29,697 nucleotides of DNA from an uncultured Oscillospiraceae bacterium (GTDB lineage: Bacteria; Bacillota; Clostridia; Oscillospirales; Acutalibacteraceae), in assembly GCA_900539845.1 (NCBI GenBank), contig UQDP01000022.1, forward strand, positions 1 to 29,697, read 5' to 3'. A model generated the notes under the pieces. It was not told the DNA's origin. It worked only from the letters and a program-made list of their open reading frames with translations, and searched no databases. The position numbers and the translations under genes are program-made. Position 1 is the first letter of the stretch. Each line of letters opens with the position of its first letter. This document shows, in pieces, positions 1 to 7,119 of the stretch.

Positions 1-1000
1 TTCCGCTGATGTATGTTCCGTTCACATCTTTTGAGAAATCAGCGCTTGTTGACCACTCCAGACGGTAGCCGTGGCTGGTCGTTACATCCCACTGCGCTTC
101 TATCGTATTTGTGTCTGTTACGGAAGCCTTGAGATTCTGTACGGTCGGGCAGGCTGCGCCGAACGTATACCCTTCGCTTTCCGAGCTTTCACCGGCAGCA
201 TTGTATGCCACTACCTTAACCTCGTATGTCCAGCCGGGCACAAGATCCGTGAATGTGAAATTGGTGTCTGTTGTTTCGCCTTTGAGTCTGTTGATTCCGT
301 TCGTGATCTCAATGATTTCATACTTTGTTGCTCCGGGAATGGCGTTCCACTCTATTTTTGCTCTTTCACCGTCTCCGCCGCGCGCGGTAAGCGCAACGCC
401 TGTTACGGGCAGAAGCTGACCTGCAAGGCTTACGGGCTCAGAGAACGCGCCGTAGATCGTGCTGCCGTTTAAGAGCTTGTATGCTCTTACTCTTACATAA
501 TACTGATCGGCAGGCTTTTCGGTCTTGATGGTGTAGCTTGTGTTGTTTGTTCCGCTGATGTATGTTCCGTTCACGTCTTTTGAGAAATCAGATGTTGTAG
601 ACCATTCCAGACGGTAGCCGTGGCTGGTCGTCACATCCCATTCGGCTTGAATTGAATGCATTCCCGTAATGGTTGCCTTAAGATTCTGAACTGTCGGGCA
701 CGCTGCACCGAACGTATAAATATCACTTATGGAAAATGCGCCATCATCATTATAGGCAACTACAACGACTTCATATGTCCAGCCCGGCACAAGGTCCGTG
801 AATGTGAAGGACGGCTCAAACGTCTCGCCTTTTAAGTTTTCTGTACCGTTTGTAACCTCAATAACCAGATATCCGTCTGCTCCGTCAACGGCATCCCATT
901 CTATTTTTGCCCTTTCACCGTCTCCGCCGCGCGCAGTCAGCCTTATATTCTGTGGGCGCTCAAGCAGGTCGGTCCCGGGCGGAACAATGCTATCATCTAC
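1..1000. repeat. Tandem 549-base repeat encoding a pair of FN3-like modules
   Basis: The sequence starting at base 1 recurs at 550 with an offset of exactly 549 bases (183 codons). Long stretches match with few changes, for example around 1-42 versus 550-591, 61-90 versus 610-639, and 352-390 versus 901-939. Similarity fades after about 411 and 960. The left copy continues out of the window, so more copies may follow. The repeat stays in frame and encodes a two-module unit of the CAP-FN3 protein. Confidence 0.85.
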
Positions 1001-1528
1001 AGCTATAACTTCATCAACATCGTATGAGCCGGACAAAATAGGATTTCCCTCAGCTTCATAGCATCCGAATGCCTGTATCCAATAATACACACCCTCATAG
1101 ATAAAGCATCCTATGCCTATTGAATTGAATTCCTGCTCAAGAATATTGTTTCTGTGGCCTTCTGAATTCATCCACGCTTCCATAACTTCGTCTGCGCTTT
1201 GGTAGCCGACAGCCAGATTTTCGCCATGCATTTTGTCGCTGACTGTATACCATTCTTCACCGTTTGGGCGTATGTGGTCAGAAAGAACAACCGTTTCCGC
1301 CGCGCGGTACATCGCTGCATCCTGAAGTTCCTCGTCAAGCTCCAGAGGGCTTAATCCGGCTTCTTTTCTTTCTCGGTTTACTATTTCCAAAACCGCATTC
1401 GCGCTTGAGTAATCATATGTGCCGCTTAATATAACGGCATATGTATCGGCAAACGCGGTTGTTCCGAAACAGAAAACGGAGCTCAGCAGTATAACTGCCG
1501 ATAAAATGAAACTCATTGTCTTTTTCAT
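1..1528 (-). CDS. Secreted CAP-domain protein with fibronectin type III repeats (partial, C-terminus beyond the left edge)
   Basis: The reading frame runs from an ATG at 1528 leftwards and is still open at base 1, so the C-terminus lies outside the window. Residues 1-27 form a signal peptide (MKK start, hydrophobic core, cleavage predicted after AFA). Residues about 42-158 form a CAP/SCP domain: SDHIRP (His85), HGENLAVGY (Glu103) and EAWMNSEGHRNNIL (His125) are the usual cavity residues. From about residue 190 there are fibronectin-III-like modules in alternating types, recognisable by GERAKIEW, PGWTYEV and GYRLEW. An AAAGGAG ribosome site lies just upstream and a TTGACA/TATAAT promoter at 1616-1589. 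Bacterial CAP-FN3 proteins are usually exported surface or secreted proteins; the actual activity is unknown. The call is firm for domains, not for function. Confidence 0.9.
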   Translation of the reverse strand, partial: MKKTMSFILSAVILLSSVFCFGTTAFADTYAVILSGTYDYSSANAVLEIVNRERKEAGLSPLELDEELQDAAMYRAAETVVLSDHIRPNGEEWYTVSDKMHGENLAVGYQSADEVMEAWMNSEGHRNNILEQEFNSIGIGCFIYEGVYYWIQAFGCYEAEGNPILSGSYDVDEVIAVDDSIVPPGTDLLERPQNIRLTARGGDGERAKIEWDAVDGADGYLVIEVTNGTENLKGETFEPSFTFTDLVPGWTYEVVVVAYNDDGAFSISDIYTFGAACPTVQNLKATITGMHSIQAEWDVTTSHGYRLEWSTTSDFSKDVNGTYISGTNNTSYTIKTEKPADQYYVRVRAYKLLNGSTIYGAFSEPVSLAGQLLPVTGVALTARGGDGERAKIEWNAIPGATKYEIIEITNGINRLKGETTDTNFTFTDLVPGWTYEVKVVAYNAAGESSESEGYTFGAACPTVQNLKASVTDTNTIEAQWDVTTSHGYRLEWSTSADFSKDVNGTYISG

Positions 1529-1588
1529 CTGTATAACTCCTTTGTGATTTATTGGCTTCGGGTCTGTCTGATTTCCCAATGCAATTTT

Positions 1589-1616
1589 ATTATAACATAT
1601 GGCAATGATTTGTCAA
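1589..1616 (-). promoter_or_regulatory. Promoter of the CAP-FN3 gene
   Basis: On the minus strand TTGACA (1616-1611) and TATAAT (1594-1589) are separated by 16 bases, with a TGT extension before the -10 box. The start codon lies about 60 bases downstream. Confidence 0.75.
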
Positions 1617-1766
1617 TTTGTAGATAATAGAAAAATAAAAGAAAAACAGTATAATTATTTACAATAAAACAATATTAATTTTAAATCATAATAATATATG
1701 AATATAAATTGGCGTTAAATAACAATTTTGTAATTTTAAAGTCATTTATCTGTAACAAAAATATTG

Positions 1767-1772
1767 TATAAT
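1767..1772 (+). promoter_or_regulatory. Possible -10 box for the YccF-like gene
   Basis: A perfect TATAAT lies 31 bases before the chosen start at 1804. No good -35 hexamer is visible at normal spacing, so this is only a candidate. The rest of 1529-1766 is AT-rich without any gene. Confidence 0.4.
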
Positions 1773-1803
1773 TAAAATGATTTAAAAACAAGGAATGATA
1801 TGT

Positions 1804-2169
1804 ATGTCTGCAATAGGCAATATTTTATGGTTCGTTTTCGGCGGCTTTTTCAGCGGATTAAGCTGGCTGCTTATAGGATGTCTTTGGTGTATCACCATCG
1901 TAGGCATACCCGTGGGCACACAGTGCTTTAAAATGGCGGCGTTAAGTTTTTTTCCGTTTGGAAAAGAGGTCGTTTACGCCGGCGGGGCAGGGTCTGCGAT
2001 CCTCAATTTTTTCTGGATGATCTTTTCGGGCATACCGCTCGCTCTGGAGCATTTTTTGTGGGGCTTGCTGCTCAGCATAACGATTATCGGCATTCCGTTC
2101 GGCAAACAGCAGTTTAAGCTTGCAAAGCTTGCGCTTTGTCCGTTCGGGGCGGATATAATAAGAAAATAA
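1804..2169 (+). CDS. YccF-type small membrane protein
   Basis: This 121-residue protein has two similar halves, each with a hydrophobic helix pair followed by a GIP(V/F)G turn: CITIVGIPVGTQCFKMA and SITIIGIPFGKQQFKLAKLA, each leading into a PFG motif. This duplicated pattern is the hallmark of the YccF (DUF307) domain of inner-membrane proteins of unknown function. An ATG at 1795 is also in frame, but the AAGGA at 1790-1794 is only a base away from it and is correctly spaced (about 10 bases) for the ATG at 1804, which also gives the usual family N-terminus. The next gene follows 50 bases later and is probably co-transcribed. Confidence 0.85.
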   Translation: MSAIGNILWFVFGGFFSGLSWLLIGCLWCITIVGIPVGTQCFKMAALSFFPFGKEVVYAGGAGSAILNFFWMIFSGIPLALEHFLWGLLLSITIIGIPFGKQQFKLAKLALCPFGADIIRK

Positions 2170-2219
2170 TTTAAGGCTATAATACATTTGGGCTTATCAA
2201 TGCCCGGAAAGGATTTCTT

Positions 2220-2471
2220 ATGCTTGAATATAAATATGACACTCAGCTCCTGATAGAAGGGCAAGATCTTGATGAAGATGAGATCAACGATTACTTTGAG
2301 GAGAATTTTAAGGGCGACTGCCTGCTTGCCGTAGGCGACGAGGAACTTATCAAAATTCATTATCACACAAACGAGCCCTGGAAAGTGCTTGAATACTGTG
2401 CTTCGCTCGGCGAGATCTTTGATATTGTGGTGGAGGATATGGACCGTCAGGCAAGAGGGCTGAAAGGCTGA
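2220..2471 (+). CDS. Stand-alone FakA/YloV middle-domain-like protein (83 aa)
   Basis: The protein resembles the central part of FakA/YloV, the kinase subunit of the fatty-acid kinase system (formerly grouped with dihydroxyacetone kinases). The recognisable pattern is YDTQLLIEG near the N-terminus, then GDCLLAVGDEELIKIHYHTN and WKVLEYCASLGEI, ending in a short tail. The DhaL kinase domain and the C-terminal domain are both absent, so it cannot be a kinase on its own. The ORF is complete: AAAGGA at 2208-2213 lies 6 bases before the ATG and a terminator follows the stop. Similar short proteins in Clostridia are, from memory, annotated as 'kinase to dihydroxyacetone kinase'. I infer a binding or regulatory role at most. 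Confidence 0.75.
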   Translation: MLEYKYDTQLLIEGQDLDEDEINDYFEENFKGDCLLAVGDEELIKIHYHTNEPWKVLEYCASLGEIFDIVVEDMDRQARGLKG

Positions 2472-2494
2472 CTTTCTTTTTATAATCATCTCAT

Positions 2495-2535
2495 AAAAAA
2501 GCTACCCGTTTGAAGTAAAAACGGGTAGCTTTTTT
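2495..2535. terminator. Bidirectional intrinsic terminator
   Basis: A perfect 15-base inverted repeat (2495-2509 and 2521-2535) with core GCTACCCGT/ACGGGTAGC has A-runs on the left and T-runs on the right arm. It serves both the plus-strand gene ending at 2471 and the minus-strand nadC ending at 2543. Confidence 0.9.
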
Positions 2536-2542
2536 ATTTTAA

Positions 2543-3382
2543 TTATTCTATCGGTTTCAGGTTTTTTAGGCTTATGTCAAGTACAGGAGCGGAGTGGGTA
2601 AGGGCACCGCTTGAAACGTAATCGACGCCTATTTCAGCTATCTCTTTCAGGCGTTCTTTTGTTACATTGCCGGAACATTCTGTTTCTGCTCTTTTGCCGA
2701 TGATCTCAACGGCTTTTCTCATAGTTTCGTTATCCATGTTGTCCAGCATAATGATATCCGCGCCTGCGTCAAGCGCTTCCTTAACCTGCTCAAGCGTTTC
2801 TGTTTCTATTTCGATCTTTCTTACAAACGGCGCATATTCTCTTGCCATTTCAACCGCTTTTTTTACCGAGCCTGCCGCTCCGATATGGTTATCTTTCAGC
2901 AGGACGCCGTCGGAAAGATTATAGCGGTGGTTTTTCCCTCCGCCAACCGTAACGGCGTATTTCTCAAACGGGCGCATATTCGGCGTGGTCTTTCTTGTGT
3001 CAAGCAGCGTTGTATTCGTGCCCCTAAGCTCTGCGGCGTATTCGCTTGTGATCGTCGCAATGCCGCTCATTCTCTGAAGAAAGTTCAGTGCGGTTCTTTC
3101 GCCGGAAAGCAGCGCCTTGATCTCGCCGTAAACAACGCCTATCAGCTGCCCTTTTTTTACTTTTTCTCCGTCTTGGACATCGGTCTCAAAGCGGGAGGTC
3201 TTATCAAGCAGCTGAAATGTGCGCGCAAACACTTCAAGGCCGCATATTATGCCGTCCGCCTTGCAGATAAGCTGCGCTGTACCCTGCCTGTTTTCGGGCA
3301 TAACCGCATTCGTTGAAACATCCTCGCTCGTGATATCCTCTTTAAGCGCGTGGATGATATAATCGTCCATATTAATCTTCAT
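2543..3382 (-). CDS. nadC: Nicotinate-nucleotide pyrophosphorylase (quinolinate phosphoribosyltransferase)
   Basis: NadC converts quinolinate and PRPP to nicotinate mononucleotide with loss of CO2, the third step of de novo NAD synthesis. With the start at 3382 it has 279 residues, the usual length. Signature segments are ERTALNFLQRMSGIAT (about 95-110), TRKTTP (129-134), GGGKNHR (147-153), LLKDNH (162-166), and the barrel strands ending in IEIETE, IIMLDN and SSGALTH. The frame is open to 3430, and ATGs at 3400 (AAAGGA 11 bases upstream) and 3370 are alternatives. I chose 3382 because it gives the normal N-terminus MKINMDDYIIHALKEDI. It overlaps the end of nadB by 11 bases, so translation is probably coupled. 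Confidence 0.95.
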   Translation of the reverse strand: MKINMDDYIIHALKEDITSEDVSTNAVMPENRQGTAQLICKADGIICGLEVFARTFQLLDKTSRFETDVQDGEKVKKGQLIGVVYGEIKALLSGERTALNFLQRMSGIATITSEYAAELRGTNTTLLDTRKTTPNMRPFEKYAVTVGGGKNHRYNLSDGVLLKDNHIGAAGSVKKAVEMAREYAPFVRKIEIETETLEQVKEALDAGADIIMLDNMDNETMRKAVEIIGKRAETECSGNVTKERLKEIAEIGVDYVSSGALTHSAPVLDISLKNLKPIE

Positions 3383-4694
3383 CGTTACACCACTTATCAT
3401 AAAATGCACGGTCCTTTCTTTTGATTTCATTCATTATAAGTTCCTTGAATTCCCGTTCCCTCTGTTCTTTCGGCGGGTATGCGCTGAGTGCAAGATCGGG
3501 GTTATAGGTTTCCGGCCGGCTTTTATCCTTAGCAATCAGGTCGGCAGCGCGTTTTGAAAACACAAGGCTTTCAAGCAGACTGTTTGAAGCAAGTCTGTTT
3601 CTACCATGCACGCCGTTGCAAGCCGTTTCACCTACTGCAAACAGGCGGTTCATGGAGGTGCGTGCATTGATATCGGTTTTTATGCCGCCCATCATGTAGT
3701 GCTGACCCGGAGTTACCGGCACTTTGTCTTTTGTAATATCATAGCCCTCTTCCATACATGCTTCAAATATGTTCGGAAAGCGTTTTGCAGCCTCTTCGCT
3801 TGTCATGGTCGGCAGGGTGATATAAACATGGTCCGTACCGAATTTTTCCATTTCTTTGCATATCGCTTCCGTAACGACATCCCTCGGCTGCAATTCATCG
3901 GTAAATCTTTCGCCGTTTTCATTCAAAAGAACTGCGCCCTCACCGCGAACGCTCTCGCTTATCAAAAAGCGTCTGCCGCTTTTTTTGCTGTAAAGTGTGG
4001 TGGGGTGGATCTGTATGTAATTAATGTCTTTCAGCTCTATACCGTGTTTCAGAGCAAGTGCGAAAGCATCTCCTGTAATGTGGGAAAAGTTTGTGGAATT
4101 CTTGAAAAGACCGCCGATACCGCCCGTAGCAAGTATGATATCCCTTGCCAGTATCGCGCCGCGCTCTCCGAATTCATCCTCGCAGACGATTCCGTAACAG
4201 GTGTTTTCCTTTTCTATCAAATCAATCATTGTGGTCTGCGCAACAAATGTGATGTTTTTACGCTTTTTGGCGATAGAGAGCAGCGTGGCGGTTATTTCTT
4301 TCCCCGTTTCGTCTTTGTGATGCAGGATTCTGTTGCGTCTGTGCGCTCCTTCGCGCGTGTAGTCAAACGAACCGTCGCTGTCCGTGTCAAAATTCACTCC
4401 GAGATCGATCAGAGTGTTTATGATCTCCGGCGAAGACTCTATCATAACCCTGACGCTTTCGGGATCATTCTCGTAATGCCCTGCTTTCATTGTGTCCTCA
4501 AAATAGCAGTCAAAATCTTCAATGCTTTTTAAAACGCATACTCCGCCCTGCGCAAGGTAAGAATCGCATTCTTTAAGATTTTCCTTGGTGATTACAAGCA
4601 CCTTTTTATCTTCGGGCAGACACAGTGCCGCAAACAGCCCTGCAACGCCGCTTCCGACTATAACAACGTCTGTTTTTATAAATTCTCTTTCCAT
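3372..4694 (-). CDS. nadB: L-aspartate oxidase
   Basis: NadB oxidises L-aspartate to iminoaspartate with FAD; in anaerobes fumarate can act as electron acceptor. The product is used by NadA (not in this window) to make quinolinate. Visible features: the FAD dinucleotide fold VVIVGSGVAGLFAAL (about 10-24), SYLAQGGV, HRRNRILHHKDETG, HPTTLY, ESVRGEGAVLLNENGERF, and the C-terminal FAD motif GETACNGVHGRNRLASNSLLE. At 440 residues it is shorter than the E. coli enzyme and keeps only a brief C-terminal tail, as in other Firmicutes. No Shine-Dalgarno is properly placed: AGGGAG lies about 26 bases upstream of the ATG, so the start is somewhat uncertain. Confidence 0.95.
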   Translation of the reverse strand: MEREFIKTDVVIVGSGVAGLFAALCLPEDKKVLVITKENLKECDSYLAQGGVCVLKSIEDFDCYFEDTMKAGHYENDPESVRVMIESSPEIINTLIDLGVNFDTDSDGSFDYTREGAHRRNRILHHKDETGKEITATLLSIAKKRKNITFVAQTTMIDLIEKENTCYGIVCEDEFGERGAILARDIILATGGIGGLFKNSTNFSHITGDAFALALKHGIELKDINYIQIHPTTLYSKKSGRRFLISESVRGEGAVLLNENGERFTDELQPRDVVTEAICKEMEKFGTDHVYITLPTMTSEEAAKRFPNIFEACMEEGYDITKDKVPVTPGQHYMMGGIKTDINARTSMNRLFAVGETACNGVHGRNRLASNSLLESLVFSKRAADLIAKDKSRPETYNPDLALSAYPPKEQREREFKELIMNEIKRKDRAFYDKWCNDED

Positions 4695-4746
4695 TTTTAC
4701 TAAATGCCCGGTTATTCCGTGCTCTCCCTAAAGCAATATTTATATT

Positions 4747-4775
4747 AATATATAATTTATGCCGAAGATTGTCAA
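4747..4775 (-). promoter_or_regulatory. Promoter of nadBC
   Basis: On the minus strand TTGACA (4775-4770) and TATATT (4752-4747) are exactly 17 bases apart, about 50 bases before nadB. I could not recognise a NiaR operator with certainty. Confidence 0.75.
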
Positions 4776-4796
4776 GAAAAAATATTACTGTTTAAC

Positions 4797-4825
4797 TTGC
4801 CATTGAACTTCTGTTTTGGTAATAT
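4797..4825 (+). promoter_or_regulatory. Promoter of the HAD phosphatase-symporter pair
   Basis: TTGCCA (4797-4802), a 17-base spacer and TAATAT (4820-4825), preceded by TGG as an extended -10. A second TTGACA at 4870-4875 has only a weak -10 (TGAAAT at 4893) and would leave almost no leader. Confidence 0.6.
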
Positions 4826-4913
4826 AAAGTTACTGATTTTTGTATTTTTATCCAACACTTTACACAGATTTGACAATTTGTAAACTTATTCTTGAAATAC
4901 GGGGTATATATTT

Positions 4914-5486
4914 GTGGACGTTAATGTTTACGATTTTGACAATACGATATATGACGGCGAAACTCTAGTGGATTTCATCATGTATTTCGTAAAGCGCGAT
5001 ATCAGAATATGGAAATATATTCCAAAACTTGCAGTTATCGCGCTGAAGGATATGCTGCATCTGTTTACCGTTGAGGATGCCGTTGAAGCGTATGCCTCTT
5101 TTCTGGAAGGATATTACGTGAACGCAGGAGACCTTACCTCCGCCGTAGTTGATTTCTGGAACAGAAATGAAAAAAAGATAAAGCCGTGGTATTCACGCGT
5201 GAGAAAAGACAGCGATATAGTCGTTTCCGGCACAACGGATTTCATTCTTGACGAGATCATGAAGCGTATGGGGATCAAGCATTATGTTGGATCCAGCATA
5301 GATAAAAAAACGGGAAAATTTGTGCGCCTTTGCTTTCTTGAAAACAAGGTCAAAATTTTCAACGAGCTTTATCCCGACGCCCATATAGTCAATTTCTATA
5401 CGGACAGCATGAACGATAAGGCGATGATGGATATTGCGGATCACGTTTATCTTGTCAAAAAAAGCAAGATCGTAAAAATCAAGTAA
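4914..5486 (+). CDS. HAD-superfamily phosphatase, HAD-IB-like
   Basis: This 190-residue protein carries all four HAD motifs: DFDNT (Asp7 nucleophile, Asp9 acid/base), a serine in VVSGTTDF (Ser105), Lys145, and YTDSMND (Asp164, Asp168). The helical cap between motifs I and II spans about residues 18-95, as in SerB/PGP-C-type HAD-IB enzymes. The start is a GTG: an in-frame TGA at 4893 rules out anything earlier except codons without initiator sequence, and GGGG lies 9 bases upstream. It ends 17 bases before the GPH symporter and shares its promoter. The substrate is unknown; a phospholipid or sugar-phosphate phosphatase role would both be compatible. Confidence 0.85.
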   Translation: MDVNVYDFDNTIYDGETLVDFIMYFVKRDIRIWKYIPKLAVIALKDMLHLFTVEDAVEAYASFLEGYYVNAGDLTSAVVDFWNRNEKKIKPWYSRVRKDSDIVVSGTTDFILDEIMKRMGIKHYVGSSIDKKTGKFVRLCFLENKVKIFNELYPDAHIVNFYTDSMNDKAMMDIADHVYLVKKSKIVKIK

Positions 5487-5503
5487 CTTTAGGGGGAGAA
5501 TTT

Positions 5504-7015
5504 ATGGCAAAATTCAGCGTTAAGGAATTTCTTAACAGCAAGATCGTGAAAGGCGATGTCGGCGAGGAGACCGTTTTAACATGGAAAGAAACACTCTCAT
5601 ATGCCGTGGGGCGCGGCGCTCAGGGTATGAATACAAGCATGACTTCGTCAAAATACATCAATTTCTTTTTGACGAATGTTTTGTTCAGAAAACTGGACGA
5701 CCCTATGGGCGTGGCATCAAAAATACGTTTCTTCTGCGGTATTTTTGATGCTGTAAACGATCCCATCATGGGCGTTATCGTGGACAAAACAAGAACGAAA
5801 AACGGGCAGATGAGACCTTATATCAAATGGGCGCCTCTTTTCGTTTCTCTGGTTATGATCCTGTTTTTCATAGGCAGCGCGGATGCGTCTCCCGTTTTTA
5901 ATATAATCTATACAACCGTGTTGTTTATCGGACTTGACGTTACATATACGGCTTTTGATATACCCATGGGCGCGCTCGCGTTTTCGATTACACCGAGCGG
6001 TATCGAGCGCACAAAGCTTTTCGGTATCAGTTCTATCGTGCGTTCGGTTCTCGGCGCTCTGCCGCAGGTCTTTGTTGCCGGAGCTGCACTGCTTCCGTAT
6101 TTTAAGGATCACACCCCTCAGGCATACCTCACTTCCGCCATCATTTCGGCAATCGGCATTATTTTTCTTACACGTTTTACATATAAAAACACCAAAGAAA
6201 GAGCCGAGCACAGAGAGGATGTTCCGTCGGTTCGCGAATGCTTTTCGCTTCTGTTTAAAAACAGACCGTTGCTCATGCTGTTTCTCGGCAATATATTCTT
6301 TGTTATCTGCAAAATTGCGGAGCAGGTATCGTTCTATTTTGTTGCCGATCTGATGTTCAACAGGAAATATAATGTTTTTATTGATGTTGTTAAATTTCCC
6401 GGCTTTCTTGTTGCCGGTCTGCTTGTTCCCAAGATCGTTGAGACCTTGGGCAGAAAGGCAGACAGCAAAAAATTCTATCAGGCGTGCTGCGTTGTTGCGA
6501 TAATCCTGCACGCTCTGTTCGCGATCACCTGTTATAACGGCCTTATGAATAAAGCGGCGGGCGACAGCGTTCCGCTCTTTACAGGCATTCTTGTTGTTCT
6601 GTTCACAGGTCTTACCTCTATTCCGCTTGAATTCAAAAACCTGATTCAAAAAGAAATGGAAGCGGAGACCGTTGATTATATCGAGTGGAAAACAGGCACG
6701 CGCGTAGAGGGTATCATGCTTTCGATCATGAGCTTTACCGGCAAGATTGAAAACACGCTCTCATCCTCAATCGGACTTGCTATACTCGGCTTTACGGGAT
6801 ATATCCAGCACACGGAAGGTTCTCTGGTTCAAAATACCGAAACAAACTGGGCGCTGTTCCTGCTCACAACCGTTGTGCCCGCTGTTGGCTATCTGCTTAT
6901 GCTTATTCCGATGCACTTCTATAACATAACCGGCGACGGTCACAGAAAGATGATGAAGGACATCATGGAAAGAAGAGAAGCCCTCAAGGCAGAAAAAGAA
7001 GCTGTAAACGAATAA
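5504..7015 (+). CDS. GPH-family (MelB-like) glycoside:cation symporter
   Basis: A 503-residue major-facilitator protein with about 12 hydrophobic segments. It matches the glycoside-pentoside-hexuronide symporter family: an early loop with DDPMGVASKIRFF followed by FDAVNDPIMGVIVDKTRTKNGQMRPYI, the GPH version of the cytoplasmic 2-3 loop with the conserved Asp-Pro and charged residues. A later helix carries DYIEWKTGTRVEG, also typical. A strong AGGGGGAG site precedes the ATG. It likely imports an oligosaccharide or glycoside with Na+ or H+. The convergent DUF4091 glycosidase-like gene next door suggests a shared carbohydrate, which is an inference from position. Confidence 0.92.
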   Translation: MAKFSVKEFLNSKIVKGDVGEETVLTWKETLSYAVGRGAQGMNTSMTSSKYINFFLTNVLFRKLDDPMGVASKIRFFCGIFDAVNDPIMGVIVDKTRTKNGQMRPYIKWAPLFVSLVMILFFIGSADASPVFNIIYTTVLFIGLDVTYTAFDIPMGALAFSITPSGIERTKLFGISSIVRSVLGALPQVFVAGAALLPYFKDHTPQAYLTSAIISAIGIIFLTRFTYKNTKERAEHREDVPSVRECFSLLFKNRPLLMLFLGNIFFVICKIAEQVSFYFVADLMFNRKYNVFIDVVKFPGFLVAGLLVPKIVETLGRKADSKKFYQACCVVAIILHALFAITCYNGLMNKAAGDSVPLFTGILVVLFTGLTSIPLEFKNLIQKEMEAETVDYIEWKTGTRVEGIMLSIMSFTGKIENTLSSSIGLAILGFTGYIQHTEGSLVQNTETNWALFLLTTVVPAVGYLLMLIPMHFYNITGDGHRKMMKDIMERREALKAEKEAVNE

Positions 7016-7038
7016 CAAATAAAACGGCTGATAAAAAT

Positions 7039-7081
7039 ACCGCGGTCTGCGTATCTTTTTGGATATGCGGACCGCGGTTTT
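7039..7081. terminator. Terminator between symporter and DUF4091 gene
   Basis: A 17-base stem (7039-7055 with 7062-7078) with core ACCGCGGTC/GACCGCGGT and two G-T wobbles, loop TTTTTG, then a short T-run on the plus strand. On the minus strand ATTTTTAT follows, so it probably acts in both directions. Confidence 0.85.
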
Positions 7082-7119
7082 GAATGGTTCGGTTCTTATT
7101 TGTTCATTTGCTTTGATAT

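Noticed and set aside
3606..4532. 308-codon open frame on the plus strand opposite nadB
   Set aside because: It is fully antisense to a strongly supported nadB, has no ribosome site and reads as low-quality protein; a shadow of codon bias.
5717..6649. 310-codon open frame on the minus strand opposite the GPH symporter
   Set aside because: Antisense to a clear transporter gene, extremely rich in Asn, Lys and Arg, with no motif or ribosome site.
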